This document shows positions 1-7,070 of a stretch of 64,000 nt of DNA, piece by piece; position 1 is the stretch's first letter; every line of letters begins with the position of its first letter. A program made the translations under genes and the position numbers. The stretch covers positions 1-64,000 of the forward strand of contig NZ_OEPZ01000004.1 in the NCBI RefSeq assembly GCF_900240315.1, written 5' to 3'. Source of the DNA: Dorea phocaeensis. Lineage in GTDB: Bacteria; Bacillota; Clostridia; Lachnospirales; Lachnospiraceae. A model generated the notes under the pieces. That model was given only the letters and a program-made list of their open reading frames with translations, did not search any database and was not told where the DNA came from.

Positions 1-75
1 GTAGATAGGACAGAGGTGGAAGTGTGGTAACACATGTAGCTGACTGTTACTAATCGGTCGAGGGCATGACCAAGC
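1..75 (+). rRNA. 23S ribosomal RNA, 3' end (partial)
   Basis: The first bases carry the universally conserved end of bacterial 23S rRNA: the helix before 'TACTAATCGGTCGAGGGC' and the closing TGACC that pairs with the 5' end of the molecule. The gene enters from outside the window. The exact 3' end (about 70-75) is an estimate. No 5S gene follows; the next gene is tRNA-Asn. Confidence 0.93.
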
Positions 76-132
76 AAGGTGATAGGTAAGAGGATGAAAA
101 CGTTTCTTATATGCAGTTTTGAAGGTATATAT

Positions 133-166
133 AAACACTGATTAGGAAGAAAAATTAGTGTTTTTA
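133..166 (+). terminator. Rho-independent terminator after 23S rRNA
   Basis: The arms AAACACT and AGTGTTT, extended by ATT/AAT across one G-T pair, flank a short A-rich loop and are followed by a run of T. This would end or attenuate the rRNA transcript just before tRNA-Asn. Confidence 0.6.
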
Positions 167-186
167 TTTACTTTATAATAAAATAT

Positions 187-259
187 TCCTCCTTAGCTCA
201 GTCGGTAGAGCACTCGGCTGTTAACCGAGTTGTCGTTGGTTCAAGTCCAACAGGGGGAG
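187..259 (+). tRNA. tRNA-Asn (GTT)
   Basis: A full cloverleaf can be drawn. The 7-bp acceptor stem is TCCTCCT with AGGGGGA, the anticodon stem is closed around a loop with GTT, and the T-arm contains GTTCAAGTC. The discriminator is G and no CCA is encoded. It lies about 110 nt behind the 23S end. Confidence 0.96.
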
Positions 260-266
260 CTAGAAG

Positions 267-297
267 AACCGTAAATGTTTTACATTTGCGGTTTTTC
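267..297 (+). terminator. Terminator after tRNA-Asn
   Basis: AACCGTAAATGT and ACATTTGCGGTT form a 12-bp stem with one G-T pair, followed by TTTTTC. Confidence 0.8.
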
Positions 298-314
298 TGT
301 ATCCGTGCTAAGCT

Positions 315-343
315 TTGACTTTCGTTTGGGGAAGTGCTATAGT
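315..343 (+). promoter_or_regulatory. Promoter of proC
   Basis: The -35 is TTGACT (315-320) and the -10 is TATAGT (338-343), separated by 17 bp. The -10 lies inside the first copy of a 50-bp tandem repeat. The second copy repeats the -10 but has no matching -35. Confidence 0.65.
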
Positions 344-425
344 TTTTTTAGAAATTACATTTCACGTGCAGGAAATTGGGGAAGTGCTATAGTTTTTTTA
401 GAAATTACATTTCACGTGCAGGAAA
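326..425 (+). repeat. Perfect 50-bp tandem duplication upstream of proC
   Basis: Positions 326-375 and 376-425 are identical over 50 bp, each starting TTGGGGAAGTGCTATAG and ending GTGCAGGAAA. The duplication covers the promoter -10 and leader and puts the proC start 50 bp further from the -35. A perfect copy suggests a recent event. Confidence 0.95.
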
Positions 426-438
426 GGGAGAGAGAAAA

Positions 439-1233
439 ATGAAATTAGGATTTATTGGAACTGGAAATATGGCATCTGCAATTATGGGTGGAATTATTGG
501 AAAAAAAATGATTTCAGCGGAGGAAATTATAGGAGCAGACCTATTTGCGCCGGGACGAGAGAAGGTTAAGGAGCAGTTTGGAATTCAGGTTACGGAAAAG
601 AATCAGGAGGTTGTAGAGAAGGCAGAGGTGATTATCCTGTCGGTAAAACCACAGTTTTATGAGGACGTTATTAATCAAATTAAGGACTGCGTGAAGAAAG
701 AGCAGATCATTATTACCATCGCGCCGGGCAAGACCCTTGCATGGCTTGCAGAAAAGTTTGGAAAAGAAGTCAAAATCGTTCGTACCATGCCGAATACACC
801 GGCTTTGGTTGGAGAGGGTATGACAGCTATGAGCCCGAATGAACATATGGAAAAGGAAGAGACAGAATATGTGAAGCGGCTTCTTGAGAGTTTCGGACGT
901 GTAGAGGTGGTTCCGGAGCGGTTAATGGATGTTGTAGTCTCTGTAAGTGGAAGCTCGCCGGCATATGTGTTTATGATGATTGAGGCTATGGCAGATGCAG
1001 CTGTATCCGGTGGAATGCCAAGAGCTCAGGCGTATCAGTTTGCGGCTCAGGCAGTGTATGGAAGTGCGAAGATGGTGTTGAAGACAGCCAAACATCCGGG
1101 AGAACTGAAGGACATGGTGTGCTCGCCGGCAGGAACGACCATTGAGGCGGTTCGTACATTAGAGGAAATGGGATTTAGAAGTTCTATTATTGAAGCAATG
1201 AAGGTTTGTGAAGAGGTTTCAAGAAATTTATAA
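439..1233 (+). CDS. proC: Pyrroline-5-carboxylate reductase
   Basis: This is a 264-aa cytosolic enzyme that reduces 1-pyrroline-5-carboxylate to L-proline with NAD(P)H, the last step of proline synthesis. The N-terminus has the Rossmann dinucleotide motif (MKLGFIGTGNMA). The family signature region with 'VRTMPNTPALVGEG' lies near residues 115-130, and the C-terminal dimer domain has 'SSPAYVFMMIEAMADAAV' and 'CSPAGTTIEAV'. Length matches the family. I chose ATG 439, behind GGGAGAG, instead of the in-frame TTG at 376 because the Rossmann strand starts right there. An SGNH esterase follows after 17 bp and may be cotranscribed. Confidence 0.95.
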   Translation: MKLGFIGTGNMASAIMGGIIGKKMISAEEIIGADLFAPGREKVKEQFGIQVTEKNQEVVEKAEVIILSVKPQFYEDVINQIKDCVKKEQIIITIAPGKTLAWLAEKFGKEVKIVRTMPNTPALVGEGMTAMSPNEHMEKEETEYVKRLLESFGRVEVVPERLMDVVVSVSGSSPAYVFMMIEAMADAAVSGGMPRAQAYQFAAQAVYGSAKMVLKTAKHPGELKDMVCSPAGTTIEAVRTLEEMGFRSSIIEAMKVCEEVSRNL

Positions 1234-1250
1234 TTGCAGGAGAAAATGGT

Positions 1251-1904
1251 ATGAAAAAACGCGTCTTGTGTTACGGGGATTCTAATACCTGGGGATTTAA
1301 TGCGATGAATGAGAACGTCTACGGACAGCGATTCCCAGAGGAAGTGCGGTGGACTGGGCGGCTACAGACGCTCTTAGGAGAGAACTGGACAGTCATTGAA
1401 GAAGGACTGTGTGGACGGACGACAGTTTTTGAGGATCCACTAAGGGAAGGTTTAAATGGACTTCAATATCTGGAACCTTGCCTGGCAACGCATAATCCCC
1501 TTGATTATCTCATATTAATGCTTGGAACCAATGACTGTAAAGCCAGATTTTCTGCATTGCCTAAGAATATTGCGGACGGACTGGGGCGATTGATCGTGAA
1601 GGCGAAGCAGGCGTGTGTCTGGCGGGATCAGCCGCAGATTTTGGTGATTGCGCCGCCTCCGATTCGAAAGGGAAATGACACTTCCGAGATTGGGCGCGAC
1701 ATGGGAGTGTGCAGTGAAAAGTCGGCAATGCTTTCTAAGGAATATCGCCTGTGGGCAGAGGCAGAAGGCTGCATCTTTTTGGATGCGGCATCGGTTGCCG
1801 GAATGAATGATTATGATTTTATGCATATGGATGATGTAAGCCATGAGCGGCTTGCGGAATCAATTGCAGGGATTCTTAAGGCTGATCTGTTAGAAAAGGA
1901 GTAA
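1251..1904 (+). CDS. SGNH/GDSL-type esterase
   Basis: This 217-aa protein belongs to the SGNH hydrolase fold, which includes arylesterases, lipases and carbohydrate esterases. The nucleophile block is GDSN near residues 9-12 ('CYGDSNTWG'), the block III oxyanion motif is GTND near residue 92, and the catalytic Asp-x-x-His is 'DDVSHERLAE' near the C-terminus. There is no signal peptide, so it should act inside the cell. It sits between proC and a dipeptidase gene with 17 and 5 bp gaps, so the three genes probably form an operon. The physiological substrate cannot be read from sequence. Confidence 0.85.
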   Translation: MKKRVLCYGDSNTWGFNAMNENVYGQRFPEEVRWTGRLQTLLGENWTVIEEGLCGRTTVFEDPLREGLNGLQYLEPCLATHNPLDYLILMLGTNDCKARFSALPKNIADGLGRLIVKAKQACVWRDQPQILVIAPPPIRKGNDTSEIGRDMGVCSEKSAMLSKEYRLWAEAEGCIFLDAASVAGMNDYDFMHMDDVSHERLAESIAGILKADLLEKE

Positions 1905-1909
1905 AGAGT

Positions 1910-2899
1910 ATGAAGTTGTTTGATGCACATGGTGATATCTGGTACGATGTAATGATGCATAGTGAGAAAGGCGAGAGAGATATATTTCGGAAATATCAGC
2001 TGCCAAAGTTTCAGAAAGGGAATGTCTCTGGAGGAGCGTTTGTGATGTGGGTAGATCCGCCTTATGATGAAGATCCAAAGAAACGGATTCTTCAGATTGA
2101 GCAGGCGGTTCGACAAGAATTAGAAGATGCAAAAGACATTCTGAATATTGTGCGGAAATACAAAGACTTTCAAAAGGGGACAGAAGAAGGAAAGATTAAC
2201 GTTGTGATGGGACTGGAGGGCTTGTCCTATATTGGTGAGGATGTAGATCGCATTAATTACTATTACGATGAGTTTTCTGTGCGAACGATGATGCTTACAT
2301 GGAACGAAGAAAATGCACTTGCTTCCGGGTGGCCCGGAGACCAGGAGAGAGGGCTTACAGAGGCAGGAAAAGCGGCTGTAAGACGGATGAATGATCTGGG
2401 AATTGTGCTGGATGTATCCCACTTAAATGATAAAGGATTCTGGGACATTATTTCACTGTCAGATGGGCACCCGGTGATTGCTTCTCACAGTAATGCGAGG
2501 GCGCTGGCATCTCATGGAAGGAACTTAAGTGATGAGATGATCAAAGCCCTGGCAGAAACCGGAGGAGTTCTGGGAATGAACCGGGTAGGGGCATTTATCA
2601 GTGAAGACTGCAAGAAGCATTCGGCAGAGGGGCTGGCAGATCATGTGGAGCATATTGTAGATCTCGTAGGAATCGATCACGTGGGATGTGGATTTGATTT
2701 TGAAGATTATGTGGATCCGGGAGCACTTTTGAAAAACGGAGTACCAAAAGTATTTGAGGCAGCTACCCAAGGACTCTATTCAGAAGCAGATGCAGGAAAT
2801 TTCCTTGAGGTTCTGAAAAAAAGAGGATATACGCAGGAAGAGCTAGAGAAGATTGCATACAAGAATTTCTACCGAGTATACCGACAGGTTCTGAAGTAG
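1910..2899 (+). CDS. M19-family (renal-type) dipeptidase
   Basis: This 329-aa protein resembles the membrane-dipeptidase/peptidase M19 family, metal-dependent amidohydrolase-fold enzymes that hydrolyse dipeptides. It starts with the metal-binding 'DAHGDIWYDV' and has 'GLEGLSYI', the mid-protein 'MLTWNEENALASG', the metal His residues in 'VLDVSHLND' and 'ASHSNARAL', and 'HVGCGFDFED' near residue 265. There is no signal peptide, so it is likely cytoplasmic. It follows the esterase by 5 bp. A role in peptide or peptidoglycan dipeptide use is inference. Confidence 0.9.
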   Translation: MKLFDAHGDIWYDVMMHSEKGERDIFRKYQLPKFQKGNVSGGAFVMWVDPPYDEDPKKRILQIEQAVRQELEDAKDILNIVRKYKDFQKGTEEGKINVVMGLEGLSYIGEDVDRINYYYDEFSVRTMMLTWNEENALASGWPGDQERGLTEAGKAAVRRMNDLGIVLDVSHLNDKGFWDIISLSDGHPVIASHSNARALASHGRNLSDEMIKALAETGGVLGMNRVGAFISEDCKKHSAEGLADHVEHIVDLVGIDHVGCGFDFEDYVDPGALLKNGVPKVFEAATQGLYSEADAGNFLEVLKKRGYTQEELEKIAYKNFYRVYRQVLK

Positions 2900-2985
2900 A
2901 GGCAGAAATAAATGGGAGAAAAGCCCATGTATCTACTGTTCAAAAAGTAATAGAAAAAATAATAATAAAAAAATGCAAAAAGTAC

Positions 2986-3014
2986 TTGCAAATCTTATAG
3001 TCATATGATAATAT
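2986..3014 (+). promoter_or_regulatory. Promoter of the tRNA cluster
   Basis: TTGCAA (2986-2991) and TAATAT (3009-3014) are separated by 17 bp in an A/T-rich region directly upstream of the six tRNA genes. Confidence 0.65.
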
Positions 3015-3021
3015 ATAAATC

Positions 3022-3052
3022 GGTCACGTGAGAAGTGGTTTTCACCGTGACC
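3022..3052 (+). other. Hairpin in the 5' leader of the tRNA transcript
   Basis: GGTCACG and CGTGACC form a perfect 7-bp stem, extended by TGAGAA/TTTTCA with one bulged C. It would be the very 5' end of the tRNA precursor if transcription starts near 3020. Confidence 0.6.
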
Positions 3053-3056
3053 ATAT

Positions 3057-3128
3057 GGCTCCATGGTCAAGCGGTTAAGACATCGCCCTTTCACGGCGGT
3101 AACACGGGTTCGATTCCCGTTGGAGTCA
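3057..3128 (+). tRNA. tRNA-Glu (TTC)
   Basis: The acceptor is GGCTCCA with TGGAGTC. The anticodon loop CTTTCAC sits between TCGCC and GGCGG, and the T-arm contains GGTTCGATTCC. It is the first gene of a Glu-Thr-Met-Asp-Val-Leu cluster. No CCA is encoded. Confidence 0.96.
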
Positions 3129-3137
3129 TTGGTACAT

Positions 3138-3210
3138 GCCGATGTGGCTCAATTGGCAGAGCAGCTGATTTGTAATCAGCAGGTTATCGGTTCGAGTCCG
3201 ATCATCGGCT
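3138..3210 (+). tRNA. tRNA-Thr (TGT)
   Basis: The acceptor is GCCGATG with CATCGGC. The anticodon stem CTGAT/ATCAG closes the loop TTGTAAT, giving anticodon TGT. The T-arm contains GTTCGAGTCC and the discriminator is T. Confidence 0.95.
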
Positions 3211-3238
3211 TAGTTCCTATCAGGGACTTAATGATTTT

Positions 3239-3312
3239 GGACCTTTAGCTCAGTTGGTTAGAGCAATCGGCTCATAACCGATCGGTCCTGGGTTCGAGTC
3301 CCCGAAGGTCCA
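3239..3312 (+). tRNA. tRNA-Met (CAT), elongator or possibly Ile2
   Basis: The acceptor is GGACCTT with AAGGTCC, and the anticodon CAT lies in the loop CTCATAA. The first base pair is G-C, so it is not an initiator tRNA. Some CAT tRNAs of this kind are lysidine-modified to read ATA as Ile. Its body (GGACCTTTAGCTCAG) resembles such Ile2 tRNAs, and sequence alone does not settle it. Confidence 0.9.
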
Positions 3313-3319
3313 TTTATCT

Positions 3320-3393
3320 GGCCCAGTGGCTCAGTTGGTTAGAGCGCCGCCCTGTCACGGCGGAGGTCGAGAGTTCGAGTCTCTTCTGGGTCG
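3320..3393 (+). tRNA. tRNA-Asp (GTC)
   Basis: The acceptor is GGCCCAG with CTGGGTC and the discriminator is G. The anticodon stem CCGCC/GGCGG closes CTGTCAC, giving GTC. Confidence 0.96.
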
Positions 3394-3432
3394 TTGCTTA
3401 CTCAAGTAACGAGAAAGCACAATTTTATAGTT

Positions 3433-3505
3433 GGGATCATAGCTCAGCTGGGAGAGCATCTGCCTTACAAGCAGAGGGTCATAGGTTCGAGCCCTATTGG
3501 TCCCA
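3433..3505 (+). tRNA. tRNA-Val (TAC)
   Basis: The acceptor is GGGATCA with TGGTCCC and the discriminator is A. The anticodon stem TCTGC/GCAGA closes CTTACAA, giving TAC. Confidence 0.96.
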
Positions 3506-3509
3506 TTTT

Positions 3510-3596
3510 GCCGCAGTGGCGGAACTGGCAGACGCACAGGACTTAAAATCCTGCGGGACTTATACTCTCGTACCGGTTCGATTCCGGTCTGCGGCA
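3510..3596 (+). tRNA. tRNA-Leu (TAA)
   Basis: A class II tRNA of 87 nt with a long variable arm. The acceptor is GCCGCAG with CTGCGGC and the discriminator is A. The anticodon stem CAGGA/TCCTG closes CTTAAAA, giving TAA. It is the last gene of the cluster. Confidence 0.95.
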
Positions 3597-3605
3597 GTAA
3601 TCAAA

Positions 3606-3648
3606 AGTAAGAGAAACGTTGAAACAAAAACGTTTCTCTTACTTTTTT
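3606..3648 (+). terminator. Terminator of the tRNA cluster
   Basis: AGTAAGAGAAACGTT and its exact complement AACGTTTCTCTTACT flank a short A-rich loop and are followed by a T run. This is a strong intrinsic terminator. Confidence 0.92.
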
Positions 3649-3798
3649 GTCCGTTAAAATTTAATGAAAACGCAGTAAATAGCTGCATTTTCAGTGCGCA
3701 AAGAATCTTTGCACAGGAATTTTAATGGATGTAAAAGAACTTTGATAGACAGGATCTATTTCTTCCCATATAATTTCGGTCAAAGGAGGCGAACTATC

Positions 3799-4542
3799 AT
3801 GACACTTGGAAATAACATTCAAAAAATAAGGAAGGAGGCACATTTATCCCAGGAGGAATTTGCGGAACTGTTTCAGGTTTCGAGACAGACGATCTCCAAT
3901 TGGGAAAATTCAAAAAGTTATCCAGATTTAGAAACGATCGTAAAAATCAGTGATAGTTTCCACATCTCCTTAGATATTTTATTGAAGGAGGATTTGATCA
4001 TGGTAAAAACATTTGATAAAGAAGTGAAAAGTACGAAGAAGTATGCAAGAGCATTGATGGTAATTGGGCTTGTATTTGTGTTGCTGGTGGGCGGTTTCGG
4101 AATTTATTCGGGAGTGTATGTTCACACGAAAAATAAACTGGAAAAGAACTTTGAAAAGCAGTTAAAGGAAAACGATTTTCATAAGAATAAAGAAGGATTC
4201 TATTCGATGAATTATAAGGATGGAGTTGTGTATAGCGTACCGAATCAGTCGATGCCAGGCCTTTTAGATTTTTCCCTTGAGTTTCATGTAAGCAACGTGT
4301 ATTGTGATGTAGATCTTGAGGATAGTTATGTGGAAATCACATGGGAAAACAGCGATCGTTTTTATGCATCGGCGCGGGCAAAAAAGGATGACGTAGTGAT
4401 CGGCAGCACATCAGAATTTAAAGATGGCGATTTTTCAGACATGAAGAAACTGGGTGATGAACTGGGAATGTCAGAAGAAGAGATTAGTCAGATTATGGAC
4501 AAAGGAAAAGAATTGTGTGAAGATTTTTATGGCGAGAAATAA
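3799..4542 (+). CDS. XRE-family membrane-anchored regulator
   Basis: This 247-aa protein has an N-terminal Cro/C1-type helix-turn-helix (about residues 5-60, 'LSQEEFAELFQVSRQTISNWE'), a basic linker, one membrane segment (about 80-103, 'ALMVIGLVFVLLVGGFGIYSG') and an outward-facing C-terminal domain of about 140 residues that I do not recognise. Regulators of this build are common in Lachnospiraceae and probably respond to something outside or in the membrane; that is inference. I chose ATG 3799 because AAAGGAGG lies 9 nt upstream. Longer reading from 3694 has no ribosome site and runs into the tRNA-cluster end. It stands alone and faces an antisense tRNA-Ser. Confidence 0.85.
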   Translation: MTLGNNIQKIRKEAHLSQEEFAELFQVSRQTISNWENSKSYPDLETIVKISDSFHISLDILLKEDLIMVKTFDKEVKSTKKYARALMVIGLVFVLLVGGFGIYSGVYVHTKNKLEKNFEKQLKENDFHKNKEGFYSMNYKDGVVYSVPNQSMPGLLDFSLEFHVSNVYCDVDLEDSYVEITWENSDRFYASARAKKDDVVIGSTSEFKDGDFSDMKKLGDELGMSEEEISQIMDKGKELCEDFYGEK

Positions 4543-4546
4543 AAAA

Positions 4547-4632
4547 CGCAGCAGGAGGGATTTGAACCCCCGGAGCCTTGCGGCTCTTCTGCTTTCGAGG
4601 CAGATGCCATAAGCCAACTCGACCACTGCTGC
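4547..4632 (-). tRNA. tRNA-Ser (CGA)
   Basis: On the minus strand the acceptor is GCAGCAG with CTGCTGC and the discriminator is G. The anticodon stem TCTGC/GCAGA closes CTCGAAA, giving CGA. A long variable arm (GAGCC/GGCTC) marks it as class II, 86 nt. It is transcribed towards the end of the XRE gene. Confidence 0.95.
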
Positions 4633-4642
4633 AAACAAATAT

Positions 4643-4672
4643 AGTATACCACAAAAGGAAGGGCCGGTGCAA
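4643..4672 (-). promoter_or_regulatory. Promoter of tRNA-Ser
   Basis: On the minus strand the -35 is TTGCAC (4672-4667) and the -10 is TATACT (4648-4643), with 18 bp between them. It ends 10 bp before the tRNA 5' end. The -35 overlaps the plus-strand terminator hairpin. Confidence 0.7.
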
Positions 4673-4691
4673 GTGTGCGCCGGCTCTTTTT
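4663..4691 (+). terminator. Terminator of the XRE regulator transcript
   Basis: GCCGGTGC and GCGCCGGC form an 8-bp stem (one G-T pair), followed by CTCTTTTTA. In plus orientation it lies beyond the antisense tRNA-Ser, so the regulator mRNA probably runs antisense through the tRNA before ending here. Confidence 0.6.
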
Positions 4692-4783
4692 AGGGGGATG
4701 AAAATCTATGATAAATGGGAATTATTGTTAGGCGAAGGCAGTAATTATACAGGTAAATTACGAAGCACGATCACCGCCTTCTT

Positions 4784-4807
4784 GTTCATTTGATAGTTAT
4801 AGTATAC
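4784..4807. repeat. 24-bp motif, copy 1 (GTTCATTTGATA-N4-TAGTATAC)
   Basis: This segment matches 18833-18856 at 21 of 24 positions, differing only within the central four bases. Both copies lie about 80-95 bp beyond the stop codon of a minus-strand gene and outside any ORF. The function is unknown. The rest of 4693-4902 shows nothing I can assign. Confidence 0.55.
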
Positions 4808-4902
4808 TGGCTAAATGTGACTTGGATGTGACCGGAAGAGGAAATATTTCTAAAGATTCTTAAGAAAAACCGAATATATAGAGAAGATATGCGGCGATCT
4901 CC

Positions 4903-5793
4903 TTAAGGGTTAAGGATCTGCCGCATATCTTCTGGAAGAGGAGCTGTAAAATGCATCTCTTTTTTGGTGATGGGGTGTGGAAAGCTAAGTCGGTGAGAAT
5001 GAAGCGCCTGTCGGCCGATTAATTCCATATCAGGATTATAAAGGTAGTCGCCGACCAGCGGGTATCCGATATGCTTCATATGAATCCGAATCTGATGAGT
5101 TCGTCCGGTCTCAAGCTGTAAGGATACCAGACTGTGTCCGTTGGCGTAGTTTACGACCTGATAATGGGTGACAGCACGTTCTCCATATTCTGGATCGACA
5201 GTTCGCTCGATGATGGATCCCGGCTTGCGGGAAAGCGGTGCATCGATCGTTCCGCAAGCCGGGGTAACTCTTCCGCGTGAGATGGCCAAGTATTCCCGGT
5301 GAATTTCGTGGCGGGCTGCCTGGGAAGAGAGAATGTTGCCGCTTAGCATATGCTTGGAAATGACCGTCAGACCGGAGGTGTCTCGGTCTAGACGGTTGGT
5401 ACAGCGGAAGATGAAGGATTTCCCTTGTTCCTGATAATACCAGGCAAGTGCATTTGCAAGTGAGTTGGTATAGTTGTTGCGGGAAGGGTGAATCGGCATC
5501 CCTGCCGGTTTGTTAATGACAATAATATCCTCATCTTCGTATACAATGTGAAGCGGAAGTTTGACCGGAGGGATCTTTTCGGAGGATTCCCGTTCCTGAA
5601 TATGAATGGTCAGAGTATCGCCGCATGAGAGCTGCTGGTTCAGATGAAGCCATTCGCCGTTGACCAGAACACTTTCGTGCATTTTTTTTAAATCGGTAAG
5701 ATTTTGAAGAGAGTAGCCCTGGCGGCGAAGATATTGTTCAATTCTAAGTCCGGCATCATCACCGGTAATCTGATATGTTAAAATTCGTTCCAT
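4903..5793 (-). CDS. RluA-family 23S rRNA pseudouridine synthase
   Basis: This 296-aa protein converts uridine to pseudouridine in structured RNA. An S4-like N-terminal domain (about residues 1-70) is followed by the RluA catalytic domain. Strand 'EDEDIIVINKPAGMPIHPS' starts it, and the catalytic motif is 'NRLDRDTSGLTVISK' near residue 135 with the essential Asp after RL. Motif 'LETGRTHQIRIHMKHIGYPLVGD' is near residue 228. The exact target base (RluA, RluC or RluD type) cannot be told from sequence. It follows the glycerate kinase gene by 14 bp on the same strand, so the two are probably cotranscribed. Confidence 0.9.
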   Translation of the reverse strand: MERILTYQITGDDAGLRIEQYLRRQGYSLQNLTDLKKMHESVLVNGEWLHLNQQLSCGDTLTIHIQERESSEKIPPVKLPLHIVYEDEDIIVINKPAGMPIHPSRNNYTNSLANALAWYYQEQGKSFIFRCTNRLDRDTSGLTVISKHMLSGNILSSQAARHEIHREYLAISRGRVTPACGTIDAPLSRKPGSIIERTVDPEYGERAVTHYQVVNYANGHSLVSLQLETGRTHQIRIHMKHIGYPLVGDYLYNPDMELIGRQALHSHRLSFPHPITKKEMHFTAPLPEDMRQILNP

Positions 5794-5807
5794 AGATGTT
5801 CTCCTGG

Positions 5808-6944
5808 TTATAACAGTCGGAAGACCTGTTCTACACAGGCCGTCATATTTGCCCGTGCATGATCGGGATTCATAGCTTCCTCAAGCGTCGTTACACCGCG
5901 TACAATGGGGAAGAAAGCGTCGATTCCGGCGCTATTGCATGCGGTGGCGTCCGGCGTAACACTTCCGGCAAAGGCCAGTACGCGGGCGTGGTATTTCTTC
6001 GCCAGTTTTGCGACGCCTATGGGGGCTTTTCCCATAGCTGTTTGATGATCCAGACGTCCTTCGCCGGTGATAACGATGTCGGCATCCTTTATTTCCTCTT
6101 CCAGTGAGATGGCGTTTAGGATCAATTCAACGCCTGGTGTCAGCTCGGCATTTAAATAGCTTAAGAATGCAAAGCCCATCCCTCCGGCAGCGCCGGCCCC
6201 TTCGGCCAGGGAAAAATCATTACCGAGCGTTTGGAAAGTGACGTTGGCAAAATGCTTCATGGCGGTGTCAAGCGGTTCTAAAAGATCTGAAGTTACACCT
6301 TTTTGCGGTCCGTAAATGTAGGTCGCTCCGTTAGGACCACAAAGCGGATTGTTGACATCGCAGGCGATATGGAAACGACAAGAAGCCAGACGGGGATCGG
6401 CATGAGAGGTGTCGATGGATGCCGTTTTAGAGAGCGCCTGTGCGCCTTCTCCGACATCCTGACCATTTGCATCCAGAAAAGAGTAGCCAAGTGCCTTTAA
6501 CATGCCAAGACCGCCGTCATTCGTTGCGCTTCCGCCAATGCCGATGATAAAGTTTCTGCAGCCGCGCTCTATAGCGTCCTGAATCATTTCGCCTACACCG
6601 AAGGTGGTGGCGTGAAGCGGATCCTTTTTGGAATCAGGAACCAGTGTGATTCCGGCAGCGCTTGCCATTTCCATAATAGCGGTCTTGGATTCTTTCAGGT
6701 ATCCGTAGTAACAGGAAACAGAAGCTCCAAGAGGGCCTGTCACCGTTTGGTCGATACGGATGCCGCCAAGTCCTTCGATCAGGGAATCGGTGGTGCCTTC
6801 GCCGCCGTCGGCCAGTGGTTTTACGATTACTTCTGCATCCTTATGAACGGCGAGAATTCCTTCTTTCGCAGCATATCCGGCTTCCATGGATGACAGGCTT
6901 CCTTTTAGGGAATCGATTGCAACAACAACTTTCATAGGTTTCAA
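5808..6944 (-). CDS. glxK: Glycerate kinase (GlxK/GarK type)
   Basis: This 378-aa cytosolic kinase phosphorylates D-glycerate with ATP, feeding glycerate from sugar-acid or glyoxylate breakdown into glycolysis (2-phosphoglycerate for this family). The N-terminus 'VVVAIDSLKGSLSSMEAG', 'PLADGGEGTTDSL' and 'IGIGGSATNDGGLGML' near residue 137 are family hallmarks, as is 'VITGEGRLDHQTAMGKAPIGVA' near residue 293. Length is typical. A CdaR-type activator gene lies directly upstream and two palindromic operator candidates sit between them, which supports regulation by a sugar diacid or glycerate. Confidence 0.95.
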   Translation of the reverse strand: MKPMKVVVAIDSLKGSLSSMEAGYAAKEGILAVHKDAEVIVKPLADGGEGTTDSLIEGLGGIRIDQTVTGPLGASVSCYYGYLKESKTAIMEMASAAGITLVPDSKKDPLHATTFGVGEMIQDAIERGCRNFIIGIGGSATNDGGLGMLKALGYSFLDANGQDVGEGAQALSKTASIDTSHADPRLASCRFHIACDVNNPLCGPNGATYIYGPQKGVTSDLLEPLDTAMKHFANVTFQTLGNDFSLAEGAGAAGGMGFAFLSYLNAELTPGVELILNAISLEEEIKDADIVITGEGRLDHQTAMGKAPIGVAKLAKKYHARVLAFAGSVTPDATACNSAGIDAFFPIVRGVTTLEEAMNPDHARANMTACVEQVFRLL

Positions 6945-6997
6945 CCTCCATATTCTATCAGATAGGTTTATTATAGCAGATAGTAAAAGAAAAAGTA

Positions 6998-7052
6998 TGT
7001 TCCAAAGAACATAAAATATAAAAGATATTTCAAAAAATTGTTCTTCGGAACA
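6998..7052. promoter_or_regulatory. Two TGTTC-N4-GAACA palindromes, likely CdaR operators
   Basis: Perfect palindromes TGTTCCAAAGAACA (6998-7011) and TGTTCTTCGGAACA (7039-7052) lie 41 bp apart centre to centre, about four helical turns, in the cdaR-glxK gap. On the minus strand a TATAAT (6974-6969 region) with no recognisable -35 lies just downstream, the arrangement expected of an activator-dependent glxK promoter. Assigning them to CdaR is inference from position. Confidence 0.7.
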
Positions 7053-7070
7053 TATTTGGTAGAAGGTTTT

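Noticed and set aside
376-438. TTG-initiated N-terminal extension of proC
   Set aside because: It starts inside the duplicated promoter repeat, has no ribosome site, and the Rossmann motif begins at ATG 439.
3063-3725. Short ORFs over the tRNA cluster on both strands
   Set aside because: They are read-through of tRNA sequences; all tRNA structures fold fully. The same applies to 10316-10576 over tRNA-Arg.
4578-4793. 71-codon plus-strand ORF across tRNA-Ser
   Set aside because: It overlaps the antisense tRNA and its promoter, has no ribosome site and no protein-like composition.
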